Assembly (NCBI GenBank): GCA_033220425.1
Contig: CM065647.1
Span: 4,030,001-4,094,000 of the forward strand
Length of the DNA stretch: 64,000 nucleotides
Origin: Lepraria neglecta
Taxonomy: Eukaryota > Ascomycota > Lecanoromycetes > Lecanorales > Stereocaulaceae
Direction of reading: 5' to 3'
Under the pieces are notes generated by a model. That model searched no databases. It was not told the origin of the DNA and saw nothing but the letters and a program-made list of their open reading frames with translations. The position numbers and the translations under genes are program-made. Below, piece after piece: positions 31,837 through 42,682 of the stretch; the first letter of the stretch is position 1, and each line of letters starts with the position of its first letter.

Positions 31837-32944
31837 TTAGGCTGGCTTTCGCCCCACAGCAACGAGTTTCTTGATATTCCACGCTGCTCCTTGACGGCTC
31901 TCTGCCACAGCCTTTGCAAGCCTTGTCCGGAGCTCTTTAATCTCCTCTGGCGTTGCCCTCTCTTGACTCGCAATCATATCAATTAACTCCACGTATACTA
32001 ACAGCGATACGTCCATGTGGAAGCTAAGATGGCTATGCTCGGTCCATTTGCCCTCAAAGGAGATGTCCTGTAGCCCCGCTCCTTCGAAGATTTTACCTAA
32101 CTCCTCGGGCCAGCTTCTCAACTTCAGTAAATAAGATCTATAAGGTTATAATCAGAAGTACTTACGAGGCAACAGGCGTGTGAAGGAAGTCTCGCATCCG
32201 ATACTGCAACCCCTTCATTTCAACAGTGGAGCAGTCCGGCTGGACCGTGATTGCTACTCGATTATGAAGATCGAATTCTCCCCACTGTAAATAGCCACCA
32301 GGCTCTATAGACGATTGAGTAAGTCAGTACTGATTATGCGGATAGCAAGGTATAGTCGTTCCCAGACAGCTCATCAGTCCCGCAGGGAGAATAAAACGTA
32401 CTGAGCATGATCAAGAGATTGTCAAGGACTACCGTAGGATCGTTCTGTTTGACTACCAGCGTGAGATGACGCACGTGGATGATATCGTATTTCCCCACCA
32501 GATCCTTGGGGGGTTCTTCATAAATATCGTAACGACAGAAGCTAACATTAGAGGGAAGCCACGCAGTATGTGGAACCTGATCGAGACTGATATCCAGACC
32601 GTCGAGCTGAGCAGCTTGTGTATGCTGGCGAGCGAAGTCAAGCAACCAGATTCTTATGATTTGCTATTAGCCCTTCTATCGGAGAGTTAAGCTAGATTGA
32701 TCTGTGCCTCTTGCATACCCTGTCCCTGTTACCACATCAGCAACTCCGCCACTGGAATTTTCCGATGTAATAGTTCGTGGTCGACGTCGCCCATCCACAA
32801 GAGGTGTTGGAGATTGAGCCTGATGACAGTGTTAACGATTGAGCCACAACTTGTACGACAAGAGAACGACTGTTACCTTGCAGAAGCCGCGTAACTACGG
32901 TCCAAGAGGTAGTCGTCAGCGTTGGGTGCGATATCAGTCGTCAT
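31837..32944 (-). pseudogene. Class I SAM-dependent methyltransferase with one frameshift
   Basis: Minus-strand exons 32944-32877, 32819-32719, 32652-32402, 32304-32166 and 32116-31837. They recover a fungal small-molecule methyltransferase of about 279 residues: RLNLQHLLW, motif I VADVVTGTG-IWLLDFARQ, GLDIS, DIIHVRHLTLVV, LKPGGYLQWGEFDL and a C-terminal QGAAWNIKKLVAVGRK. Every splice join fits except exon 2, which is one base short between LLHRKIP and VADVV, so motif I is out of frame with the start. The second Gly of motif I is Val (DVVTGTG instead of DVGTGTG). This is either a recent pseudogene or an assembly error. Homologues methylate secondary metabolites or other small molecules; the substrate is unknown. 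Confidence 0.75.
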
Positions 32945-34365
32945 TTTCAGATTGCTCTGGCGAAGATATTGTGTAGAGGAAAGAGCGACCTTGGTTGATT
33001 GATTACCTAATCCTATAGTACCGAGTGCAAGATTACATTGATAAGTACGGTGGATCAAGGGAAGGTATGGTATTGAAACATCATATTAGCTTCCTAAACG
33101 GTAAAGTCCGAGTCCGAATCCGAATCCGAATCCCGTTGATTTGATTTGATATGCGCTTAAAGCGCACAGATGTTCCACTCGAGTCCAAAGTATCTTCCTG
33201 TTTCAACACCCCCCTGGCAAAGGTCTACCTGGGAATGCTTCTCCACTCTCCACACACCCATGTCGATCTCAAGACCATACCTGATTGGTAAATTGCCACC
33301 CATTTACGACATAGCTGTCAGAAAGAGGGGATCAGCTTACCTATAACGAAAGGCTCGGCCGATGGACGACATGCAGATGGAAATCACCTGCAGCAATTAC
33401 CTCACGGTATGTCTTTTTCATGATGTGCACAAAAAGGTGAGGTCATACGGTCTAATATTCGTATTTCCAAACTGTAAACTGTGCATTCTACGATCGACAT
33501 CCGGACAACAGGTCCACTTATTTGCCTACATGGCTGAGTGAGTATCTAGGACGAATGCAGGTGGTGAGTCATTGATCTGTTCGAAGTCCGCTTCACCGCT
33601 TGAGATTGTGATCAACCCACGGATGGCAGACCCTCGCGTTCGCCCACAGGGCTGAGATGAGCGCCCGCGCCATCCTTGGGATGTCCATGCTCTCCGTGGA
33701 ACCATTTGGATAAACTTTAGGCACTGTCCGAACTCAACGCGAGCGGCTCTAGAAAACGGAGCCGAAATAAAGCGAGAACGCCGATATGGATGATTGGCGG
33801 CCGGACAAGATGACTTTCTAGGCAACTAGAAAAACCCTGGAACATACGAACCGTTTACCTTGCCCATGGAACTCCCGCCAGCCGACCTCTTGCATGGCAA
33901 CCGGTTGGGGGCGATAACAGAATCCACTGTGTCCTTTATTGGATCTACATATGTCATCTATACCGCGTCAGGTTATTGAGAGGATCACGAAAGGATGGAG
34001 CACACCCAAAGCCCAGACCAATGATCTTACCATCTGCAGAGCATGTTTCAGTACACTTTCAAATTTCAGTCTACCGGTTCGACTGGTGTGTGGACCAGCT
34101 CGCAAATGACTTTCTTGAATAAGCCGTGAGAAAAAGTCACAGCCCTCAAGATCTTCACGATGTCTGCATCTCTAAGGCGTAGCAACTTATGGCTATCATG
34201 CGCCCGAGTGAGAGCTCGGCACCTGAAAAGGGGTGGGTGTAAGAAAGAGAGTTGGTGAACACTTTGTTCTTTAATGTCGAGGGCTCTATTTTGTCTAAAT
34301 CCCTGTATTCGTCACTACCTCGCCGAACAATTTCGAATTGCACCAACTTAATTCCAGGAAGACTT
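32945..34365. other. Intergenic region, no gene seen
   Basis: Includes a short CCGAAT/CCGAGT hexamer tract near 33107-33136. Overlapping ORFs on both strands show no known motif. It lies between the divergent methyltransferase (minus) and truncated P450 (plus) and may hold both promoters. Confidence 0.45.
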
Positions 34366-35183
34366 ATGGCGATGATCGAGCTTCTCTCCGGGCTATCGCC
34401 CCTTGGCTATTCTGCTGTCATAGTATTCATGGTGCTGGTCAAGGTGCGAAGCTGCTCAGATACCACTCAGAAGTCGACATATATTAATCAGATAGATCTT
34501 GGTCACGGCCATATATAGGATCACAATTCATCCCTTCGCAAGCCATCCAGGACCCTTTCTAGCTAAATTCACCGACTTCTACAATGCTTACCATGGATGG
34601 CACCAAAACACTCACCTGGATGCTTGGAAGTGTCATAAGATATATGGTCTATCACCTTCTTTCTTGCACACTCAAAAGATGATTAAACACAAATGCGTTT
34701 CATAGGTGACTTTGTTCGCTATGGGCCAAATAAATTACTCGTAAACACAAGCCGTGGCTATCATGGTGGGCTCCTCATGTTCCTCATAGACATTGTGATC
34801 GCTAACCATCTTCAGACATCTACGGGCATTCCAAAAATGTCAAGATTACTCCCGAACGTTGGTTCTCGGGTAAGATCTTGTTACAGGAACAGATTGACCG
34901 GGCACGCGAAGTCATGAAACCTTTCTCAATCGGACCCAGAAGTTGCACTGGCCGATCGATGGCACTGTTGCAAATCAGACTCCTCATCGCTCGGGTTGCA
35001 TGGCTTTATGACTTCAAAAGAGCTGGTGGTGACGACAGCCATGTTGGTGAGGGTCAGGTTGATGCCCCAGATGGTCAACACACAGCCACGGAATACAAAT
35101 TGCACGCTCATATATCGGCTGCGTGCAACGGTCCTATACTTGTATTTCGTCGGAGGGGTGATCGACCTGCTTCGGCAGAATAG
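34366..35183 (+). CDS. Internally deleted cytochrome P450, in-frame 218-residue remnant
   Basis: Join 34366-34443, 34496-34646, 34706-34765, 34816-35183, one continuous frame. The N-terminus is that of a microsomal P450: membrane anchor (SAVIVFMVLVK), YRITIHPFASHPGPFLAKFT, then DFVRYGPNKLLVNTSRGYHD and IYGHSKNVK. The next residues are ITPERWFSG, i.e. the PERW region close to the heme, followed by PFSIGPRSCTGRSMALLQIR with the FxxGxRxCxG cysteine loop and helix L. The central ~270 residues (including the oxygen-binding I helix and the ExxR helix K) are absent. Normal P450s have about 500 residues. The junction keeps the reading frame, so a protein could be made, but it cannot be a working monooxygenase. 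Most likely a deletion remnant. Confidence 0.7.
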
Positions 35184-35513
35184 CGAAAGTTTGGACCAGA
35201 AATTCGTCGGATATCTAGTGAGGGGAACCGTTAGGCCTTTGTAAAATAGAGTTCAACTGTCATAGACATGACTATCTACCGCGATTAAGAATGTGACATT
35301 ACATATCGCATAATGACTAATTGCTTTTTATCTATTACTACTCCGAAGGGGTTGGGACAGCTGCTCCTTGTCGAGGCCACAATTGCATAACATGCAAGAT
35401 GCAATTACATAAGCACCAAGCCCGCGATCGCTTAGATACCATTATCCTTGCAGTTTTATCGTCGCGAACTTCCAACACCTTTACGGTATTATTTTGCTAA
35501 CTCCTATCCAAAT

Positions 35514-36954
35514 ATGGCTTCCAATAAATCTCCAACTAAACTTCAAGTCAATGCTACAGTGAGGAATATTCGCAAGGCTCGCCTTGCATCGATGTGGGAC
35601 TCTATTTCGGTCCGCCAGTCAAAGTCTACGAGGGATCAGGAAGTGCGGGGTCCAATGTGGGTGAGCCGAGTGATATTCCCAGCCGCTGGTGAAATCCACC
35701 TCTTGCGGCTCGTCATCGACTCTGTCCGCAGCCTTGGCGATAGCGACGGCCAAGAAAAATACAGAACGCCAGAAGTCTCGCATGTTCAAGCAGAGTGGGT
35801 TGGCTGGCGATCTGGTGTTTCAGCCAAGGAACCCGAGCCTTCTATCTCTGAGCGGCAGAAATACACAGCACTCATGAAAGATGTGTCCTCCTCAGCGACG
35901 ATGCTCTATGTGTTCGGGGGCAATTTCTAGTATGGTCCCCCGTAATCACTCTGATTTGGTCCCTATCAGCTTAAGACCGTAACTAACCACTTCGCATCAA
36001 CATAGTACGGGTAGTCCAGGAAGCTATCGTCGCATTGTAGCCAAGCTGGCCGAGCTCACTCATGGAAGGGTTCTGACCGTTGGCTACCGCCTGGCTCCTC
36101 AAAACCCTTTCCCAGCGGCTCTCTTGGACATTCTAATAGCTTACCTATCCCTTCTATACCCTCCAGAGGGATCGTATCATGAGCCCATCTCTGCTTCAGG
36201 CGTGGTGTTTGCAGGTGATAGTGCAGGCGCTTGTCTCTGCCTTTCATTGATTCAAGTGATTTTAGCGACGCGAAGACAGCAAAAGACCGGAAACCCAACC
36301 GTGCTTTTCCATGGGCGGCATGTGGAGCTTTTGATGCCCTCAGGTCTAGCCCTTCTTTGTGTTGCTCCAGATCAAACGGCCTCATTACCGTCATGGTCTA
36401 CCAATGCTGGCTCGGATATCTTCGAGGACACACTTCCTGCTCTCGATCCTAAATTTCGTACCTGTGAATTGTGGCCTACCAAACCTCCACGGGGAAACCT
36501 CTATTGTGAAGTCTCGATGCTTAACCATCCATTGGTGAGCCCAGTGGCGGCGCAAGTCTGGGTGGGATCTCCTCCGATATGGATCGCCGCAGGAGGTGGC
36601 GAGCGTTTACTGGACGGAGCAAGGTTTCTCGCCCAGAATGCCGCGGGCCAAGGCGTGGCCATTATCTGGGAGGAGTATGAAGCCATGCCTCATCTGTGGC
36701 CTTTGTTGTTCAGAAGCTGGCCACAAAGTCAACGCTGCTGGGAAAATTGGGCGGGTGCATGTACTCAATTTGCAAATGGGGCGCCGGTGGCAGTGAATGG
36801 AAAACGGATAGAAGTGGGAAGTCTTCGAAGCTATGAGACCGATGTCCTCTCTCTGACGCGATTGAGTATGTACGACGTCCAGGAGCACATGAAGAACTAT
36901 CAGAAGAACGCTCAACCATTTAATGGTGAGGGGAGTAAGAAGGCAATGCTGTAA
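35514..36954 (+). CDS. Alpha/beta-hydrolase-3 family esterase/lipase (454 aa)
   Basis: Join 35514-35929 and 36006-36954 across a 76 bp intron (GTATGG donor, CATAG acceptor). The product matches a fungal hormone-sensitive-lipase-like family often annotated as alpha/beta hydrolase fold-3: oxyanion region MLYVFGGNFYTGSPGSYRRI, GYRLAPQNPFPAALLD, nucleophile motif FAGDSAGACLC, PSWSTNAGSDIFEDTLP, WPTKPPRGNLYC and the catalytic His in YEAMPHLWP. The oxyanion HGG is FGG here, which may affect activity. The C-terminus (DVLSLTRLSMYDVQEHM) follows the family. Probably a cytosolic or ER-associated esterase acting on acetylated sterols, lipids or a pathway intermediate; its position next to methyltransferase and P450 relics is compatible with a metabolic cluster. 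Confidence 0.85.
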
Positions 36955-38258
36955 CTTCGTCGCGGTCAGGGTATTTGTTTTTAGGGGAGCATAGAAGCGA
37001 TAGTTAGATGACTAGAAATATCCACGTTCGTCACGGATATAGCTTACAAGTATTGGATGAAGTTTTCACCTAGTCTTAGTAGCCGAACAGACCCTTTTTA
37101 GAGGATTTTCCGATCCTGTACTACTACTAATAATTCCAATAAATATTGCTGACGTTTTCTAGTTGAATACTTATAGGTAGCACGTGTAATTTTGTGGTGA
37201 TGGCCGCTGCGAGTCACTACCTTATCAGCGACGCAATACCTATAAGTATAGCTGCGAGGCTGCCTTTGTGGCTCCTTAGGCTATCAATAGGTACGCTCTT
37301 TGAAGGGTGTCCTCCCCTCTAGAATAGGACAGAATGTAGAGATGTAGATAGTAGACGTGGAAGTAGGCGTAGGGAACGGCACTTAGGATAGCGTAGGTGC
37401 TGAGAGACTACACTCGAGAGAGCCTAGCTACGAACAGAGTTCAGCTCCTAAGATACCTAGACGTAGAAGAATTTAGCTCCTCTAGGCCTAGGAAAGTATA
37501 GTTCTTAGTGTGGTGGAGTAGACTGGTACAGCGGGTAGATACTGTATTAGACCCCGTTTGGGCTTAGCTTCAGAGGGGCGCATAAGTAGATTTCTGCCAG
37601 ACACATCATCATCTTTTACATATATTCTTACACATATTCTTGCAAGTGCGTATAGGTGCGAACATTTTAGATAGTCTTATTCGATTCTACTCAGTCGTTC
37701 TATGCAGCAAGCTTGCCCGTAACTATTCCGCTACTATCTATTTATCGACGCCTTTACTCCTATCTTTTTATAGTATAACGGAACCTATCGCGATAGATCT
37801 AAATCCTTAAGATAGACTCGGAGAGAGACGTGAGGATCCGAGAGTATAGATCCTACTCGGTAACTAGACGTAGGGTAGAAAACCGGTTAAGGATGGTCTT
37901 TTGAGTAGTCGGGGAAATATTCTTATAGAACGTTTTTAGGTGGCTCTAAAGGCCTGGATTTCGAACGCCTGACTGATACAGCTTGGAGATAACGATATTA
38001 TAGTCGGCGTTATAGATCAAGTCCTCTATAAAATATCTGGCGATATCTAGAAATTATATAGTTAGATAAAGATAGCGACGCGATCATTATATATCAAAAC
38101 AAAACGCGACCCAATCGTGTAACTTTATAATCGACGCCGGGGGGTTCAGTGGAATTAACGGAATTGCAGCGCAGGTGGAGCGGGATTAAGCAAGTCTTTA
38201 GAGAGGACAAGCACCTTGGAAGTTTGTTTCCAAAATCGACGAGTTCCTGATCCTGTAA
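36955..38258. other. AT-rich, RIP-like relic region without ORFs
   Basis: Long stretches rich in TAG/CTA and ATA with no ORF above ~60 codons. The composition is typical of heavily mutated repeat DNA in ascomycetes, but I could not identify the parent element. Confidence 0.5.
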
Positions 38259-38546
38259 TTGAAAGATACGAATAATACGATCATTGCTGGATCTCTCAGC
38301 TGGGCGGCAATAACTAGCGATAAAATGGACTACCTATATCCCGGCGGGCAATTCTATACCATAAGCTGGGATATCCTCGAGACTTTGGCGCGACTGCACA
38401 CCGAGAACCTAATTCAAGTCATTATTGAAGACGGCATGTTGGGAAAACCCTTATATGAGGGATATTATCCTTGGGAGCTGGTAGAGTTGGATGATTCAAG
38501 AGCTTTCGACATTGATGAGAATTTTCATGCGCGAGACATTCATTAG
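38259..38546 (+). pseudogene. Gene fragment, possibly from a glycosyltransferase (GT31-like)
   Basis: A 95-codon ORF with YLYPGGQFYTISWDILETLA, then IEDGMLGKPLYEG and PWELVELDDSRAFDID. A 'PGGxFYxxSWDxxE' patch followed by an acidic E-D-x-x-x-G-K block recalls the late part of galactosyltransferase-type (GT31) enzymes, where the acidic pair aids sugar transfer. There is no N-terminal half or membrane anchor upstream, and upstream DNA is RIP-like, so it looks like a surviving fragment. Family assignment is tentative. Confidence 0.3.
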
Positions 38547-38779
38547 GTAGAGGACCTTGGGCCTGCAGAGGAGATAACGAACGCGGTCAATCCACATAAG
38601 ACGAGAGATGACGGGATATACTTGGAGGTCGCAGTATTTTTTGATGAACATCGATTTAAGATGAATGGATAGACTTTTCATGATATATTTACATCGCAGT
38701 CATTGCGTGAACATGTACTTTGCAAGATCAAAGTACCAAGAAAATTTCTAAGACTTCCATGTGAAACCTCGCCCAGTTC

Positions 38780-39664
38780 TCAAACCTTCTCAGTCTGGTT
38801 GGCAGGGAACTGCTGCAAGCAAGACCACCAAAGTACAAATTCTCCAGTTCTATCTGGGTCGGCCGCTCTGACTTTCTCATACATATGGTTCGCATCCTTG
38901 GCCTCACCCACCAAGCGATCCCATAGCCTAATGTAATCTTGAGTCGCATTTAGTGTCCAAGATCCGTCCACTGCACCAGGAATCTTATGACCTACGACCA
39001 CCGTCTCAGGCTGGTATGACTTGACTTTCTCAATGGCATCGATCCACTTCTGGCGTAGAGACGCGGTAAGAGATTCTGCGAGGTACGAGTAGGCCCCGTT
39101 GTAAACAACGTCGCCTGTGACAGCCATCTTCAAATCCGGAACCCAGAGGAATGAGGTGTCATCGGTGTCGGAGTGACCTGCCGGAACGACATGCAATGTG
39201 TGACCCTCGAGATTGATCGTCAAATTATCGGAATTCAAGGCTTCGGCAGGTGGAGATGCGGGGAAGTCAATCTGATTGTCTGGAAACCAAGTTGTCCAGA
39301 AGGCTTGGGCAGGTGGTGATAGCTGCTCTTCCATGTGAGCTAGAGTGCCGGCAGTTGCGACAACGTTCACGTTGGGAAAGCGCTTAACCATAGTTGACAA
39401 GCCAAAGAAGTGGTCACCATGACCATGGGTGACGAAGATATATGTAAGGCTTTTGTTGGGGTAGAGATCCTCAATCCAGTCAGCAAGAGCTGTTGCTTGA
39501 GTGGTGGTGAAAAGAGGATCGACAAGAACGGCTTCATGAGCAGACGATATGAGCGTTGACGTCGTTGGAGACCAAAGAGGGGCTGTGCCATCCGGAATTG
39601 GGATGGGTGGAACAGCAGGGATTGGAGCCGCAACGAAAACGTCTGCGCGTAGTAAAGACGCCAT
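38780..39664 (-). CDS. Metallo-beta-lactamase-fold hydrolase (294 aa)
   Basis: Intronless; ATG at 39664 chosen because upstream in-frame codons begin only with TTG. The MBL signature is complete: H80-x-H82-x-D84-H85 in FVTHGHGDHFFG, H164 in PAGHSDTDDTS, D185 in AVTGDVVYNGAY and H226 in VVVGHKIPGA. This binds two metal ions and matches the fungal MBL-fold family with 'VPDLKMAVTGDVVYNGAH'-type cores, which contains lactone- and thioester-hydrolysing enzymes. An Ala/Pro-rich segment lies near the N-terminus but no clear signal peptide. It lies in tandem with the HAD gene on the same strand, about 380 bp apart, which suggests a shared catabolic or detoxifying setting. Substrate unknown. Confidence 0.9.
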   Translation of the reverse strand: MASLLRADVFVAAPIPAVPPIPIPDGTAPLWSPTTSTLISSAHEAVLVDPLFTTTQATALADWIEDLYPNKSLTYIFVTHGHGDHFFGLSTMVKRFPNVNVVATAGTLAHMEEQLSPPAQAFWTTWFPDNQIDFPASPPAEALNSDNLTINLEGHTLHVVPAGHSDTDDTSFLWVPDLKMAVTGDVVYNGAYSYLAESLTASLRQKWIDAIEKVKSYQPETVVVGHKIPGAVDGSWTLNATQDYIRLWDRLVGEAKDANHMYEKVRAADPDRTGEFVLWWSCLQQFPANQTEKV

Positions 39665-40040
39665 TGCGGTGGGCAGACAGGCGTTAGGGCAAGATAGAAA
39701 AGGCAAGAGTAGATATTCTTATTGTAGAAGTGTAGATTGAGAAGCGGTTGAGAATGTAGACACCTTCGGACAGACGACTTTATATCCATCGACGATTGAG
39801 CCAGCCCCAGGATACGCACGTACTGGAGCCTTGGCTACTGCCTAGTAGTGTGCTGAAAGTTGATGGTCTCAATTACTGATCAATCTTGTATGATTAATCA
39901 TGCTGCGTGCTTCACTATCACAATAGTTGATTTGTAAGCTGACAACTTCTTCTTGCATCTCAGAGCTAATATGATTTTCTTAGTACCGAGGTTCAAGTTC
40001 TGATTAGTAGCAAGATGCTATGGGTTAAGGATTCGTTTAT

Positions 40041-40965
40041 TCAAGCACCAAGGATGGTAGCCAGTTCACCCAGTCCACAGTCTTTGCCGCCCTTCGTGCC
40101 ATCTATGAAGAAGTCGACATCTTTACGCAAGATACTCATATTCTCAGTCAAGTCTTCGGTGCTGCGTTGTATATATACTGTGCTCATGCCCACCTTCTTA
40201 GCTGCTCTTAGGTCATAGGCATGTGCGGCAACCATTATGGCTTCGGATGGGCTGACCTGCATCAATTCCAGAGCTTTCCGATACATCCCGGCGTCGGGCT
40301 AGAACACGGTAAGTTAAGTGTCACATCGAATGTCAAATTGATATAACAAACCTTTGTCTTTCCTAGTAGCTGAGAAGATAGGAGCGTGTGGAAAGATAAC
40401 CCTGATGACTTGATGATATCAAGCTGCAGGCGTGTGGATCCATTTGCAAGTACAACTCTACTCAAGTCAGCAAGGTAGCGTCTCTCTACTAAAGAACGTA
40501 TTCCTCACACAAAGTGTTTTTGCTTGAGTCTTTCAAGTGCATCTGCGACATCAGGCCAGCCTTCATGATGGTCATGACATCAGTCCACTGCATTTTGCTA
40601 CATTCTGGTGCTCCACGAGACCTACTCTTTTGATTATGCCATGCCATCACAAGTGCATTCCTGACGCCATCATCCCATTGCGCTGGCGTTACACCCCTCT
40701 CAAGCAGCAGCCAATTCAGCACCCTACGATGCGTGACATCGATGTCTTCTAGAGGCTGGCCAGCTTGACGGCGAGTATCAACCTCATGGAAGAATCCAGC
40801 GCGCCAGTCGGCTGCAAGTTGTGACAATTCATTTACGGGAAGAGCTGGAATGGAAGGCGCAGCTTGGAGAGCTGGGAGAATCGAAGAGTACCAGTCACAG
40901 CATGTGCCCATTAGATCGAAGAAGAGAGCTTTGGGATCAGAAGGTGCTATACCTGATGCTGCCAT
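40041..40965 (-). CDS. HAD-superfamily type II (S)-2-haloacid dehalogenase-like protein (251 aa)
   Basis: Exons 40965-40626, 40560-40509, 40457-40352 and 40298-40041 give one frame of 252 codons; introns are 51-65 bp with GTAGGT, GTGAGG and GTTTGT donors. Motif I is ALFFDLMGTCCDW with nucleophile D17, motif II VVLANGST, motif III lysine in GKTKPDAGMYRKAL, and motif IV VAAHAYDLRAAKKVGM. This set and the length match type II haloacid dehalogenases, which hydrolyse 2-haloacids through an Asp ester; in fungi the natural substrate is often unclear. Cytosolic. The ATG at 40965 follows upstream codons that begin only with GTG. Together with the neighbouring MBL hydrolase it may form a small degradative pair. 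Confidence 0.88.
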
Positions 40966-41628
40966 GCTTACTCTATCAGAGCTTACAAACACAGCGCTCG
41001 CTGCTGGGATGAAGATGGACCGCTACGCAAAGGAGCATCTATCATGTCGGACTTGGCGCTTAGTCATATAGCTTAGAATAACTGCACCAATGAGATATGC
41101 CTTGCAGAGAAGTACACTTATGCAGCTTCTAATCATAATTCGGAAGGTATTGGAGTGGATGACTTGAATCATAAGCTACAGATTTGGCATTAAGGATGCA
41201 CAAAGATTGGCTAAAATGCTCAGTACAATCTCCGTCACTGGCTGTATAAGTCCTTTCCTCGCCATTTTCCCATGCGCGCAAGCTTTTCTGTTGTATGAAT
41301 AGGGCCTTCTTCGTCCCCAGTGGAGCAGATATGGTGCTGCTTTCAGGTCCCTACCCCACGCCTCTGTCAAGCTTTCAAGCTATGCTACCATGAAACAAGT
41401 CGTCTTCTCTACCTTTCATAGTCCAAATTTTCGCTCTCGAACTCCTCTGACCCGATATACTGACGCAATTGATCCTCCCAAGTTCCCAAATTAACAAGCC
41501 AGCCGCGGACCAAGAGCCAAGAAGCAGTGGAACAGGATTCAAAAGGTGGTCCAAAGGTTGTCCTACTGGCTTAAGAGGCTACACAAAAGGTCTAATCACA
41601 TAAACCTTACTCTTCGTCAAGCTAGAAA

Positions 41629-42229
41629 CTAGCCATCGCCGAGCAACGCAAGAGCGCTTTCGAAGGCTTGGACAACCTTGATGTAATGCTGTCGTTTCGC
41701 CTCCAATGCCTCTTCGGAGTTTTGTGTGAAAGCAATGCGTGTCCGAAGTCGTTTAGACGCTCTGTCCTCATCATGCACAGAAATTGTAGCAGCCCATGCT
41801 TTGAAGACCTAGACCTCATCAACATCTGCCATAGCACCAACTTCAACATCTAACCCTTACCTCGCCCCACTCCCTCCACTCCTCCCAAATGCCATCTTCT
41901 ACAGCCTTGAACCCCTCCATGCGCTTCACAAACTGCTCCTCCAACTCCGCCCATTGATACTCCTCAAGCCTGACCTGGGGATCCATTGCCGGATTATCGA
42001 CGTAGCTGTTTCGCGCCGAGACGGCAGGTGACTGCTCGAATTGGTATCTATTGACGCCATTCTTAGGGCTGTTGTCGCGGCTTGCCATGCCGGAAGCAGC
42101 ACCAGATATAGTTTCTATAGTGTTGGCTGGTTTGCGCGCAACTTGGTCAACGATGTGTGATGTGTTTGATGACTTGATCTGCTGAGATGGAGATCGAGTG
42201 CGCTGGATATTGGCGGGGCTTTGCAACAT
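41629..42229 (-). CDS. Conserved-looking hypothetical protein, two exons (182 aa)
   Basis: Exons 42229-41861 and 41808-41629, phase 0, across a 52 bp intron (GTAAGG donor, TCTAG acceptor). The N-terminal ~85 residues are low-complexity Ser/Asn/Pro/Gln-rich and probably disordered; the C-terminal half is charged and helical (EEYQWAELEEQFVKRMEGFK, then HDEDRASKRLRTRIAFTQNS and EALEAKRQHYIKVVQAFESA), suggesting a coiled-coil or helical bundle. I do not recognise the family. Its position next to ECM11 on the same strand and the intact frame support a real gene, perhaps a scaffold or chromosome-associated protein. Confidence 0.7.
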
Positions 42230-42682
42230 GCTTGGTTTACAAAATTTAAGGGAAGCTGCTGCTGGAAGGGAGGACTGCGGCGGTTAAGAAGTTTTGTCTG
42301 TCGGCATAAGACACACTTTATGCTCGTCTAAGTAAGCAAGAAGCAGGAGTCAGGAGTGTTCAAGGATTCGAGGCGGGGCGCCAAGCAGGGGCACGGGATT
42401 GGGGGGTTGGCGGGTTCCTGGATGTCCGGGTTTCATGTACATTTAGCTTGTCTGAGGCCCCTTTGGCTTGCTGCTTCGCCTTCTCGATGGGTCTAGAGTT
42501 GCGAAAAGATTTCTGATTAGTAGAGGTCTAAGCTTGGATAGCTTGGGAATTACTGTATCAAGTGAATAGCTTCATTAACAACCTCGAAGGTCCAAGTTTA
42601 GAAGGGTATCTTCTTGCGAGTGCTCTAACAATCGCCGCAACGCCACTTTCCAGATCACCTTCATTACCCCATTAGCCATAGC

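Noticed and set aside
33526-33825. 99-codon minus-strand ORF as a gene
   Set aside because: Arg/Ser-rich composition with no domain and no splice-linked exons.
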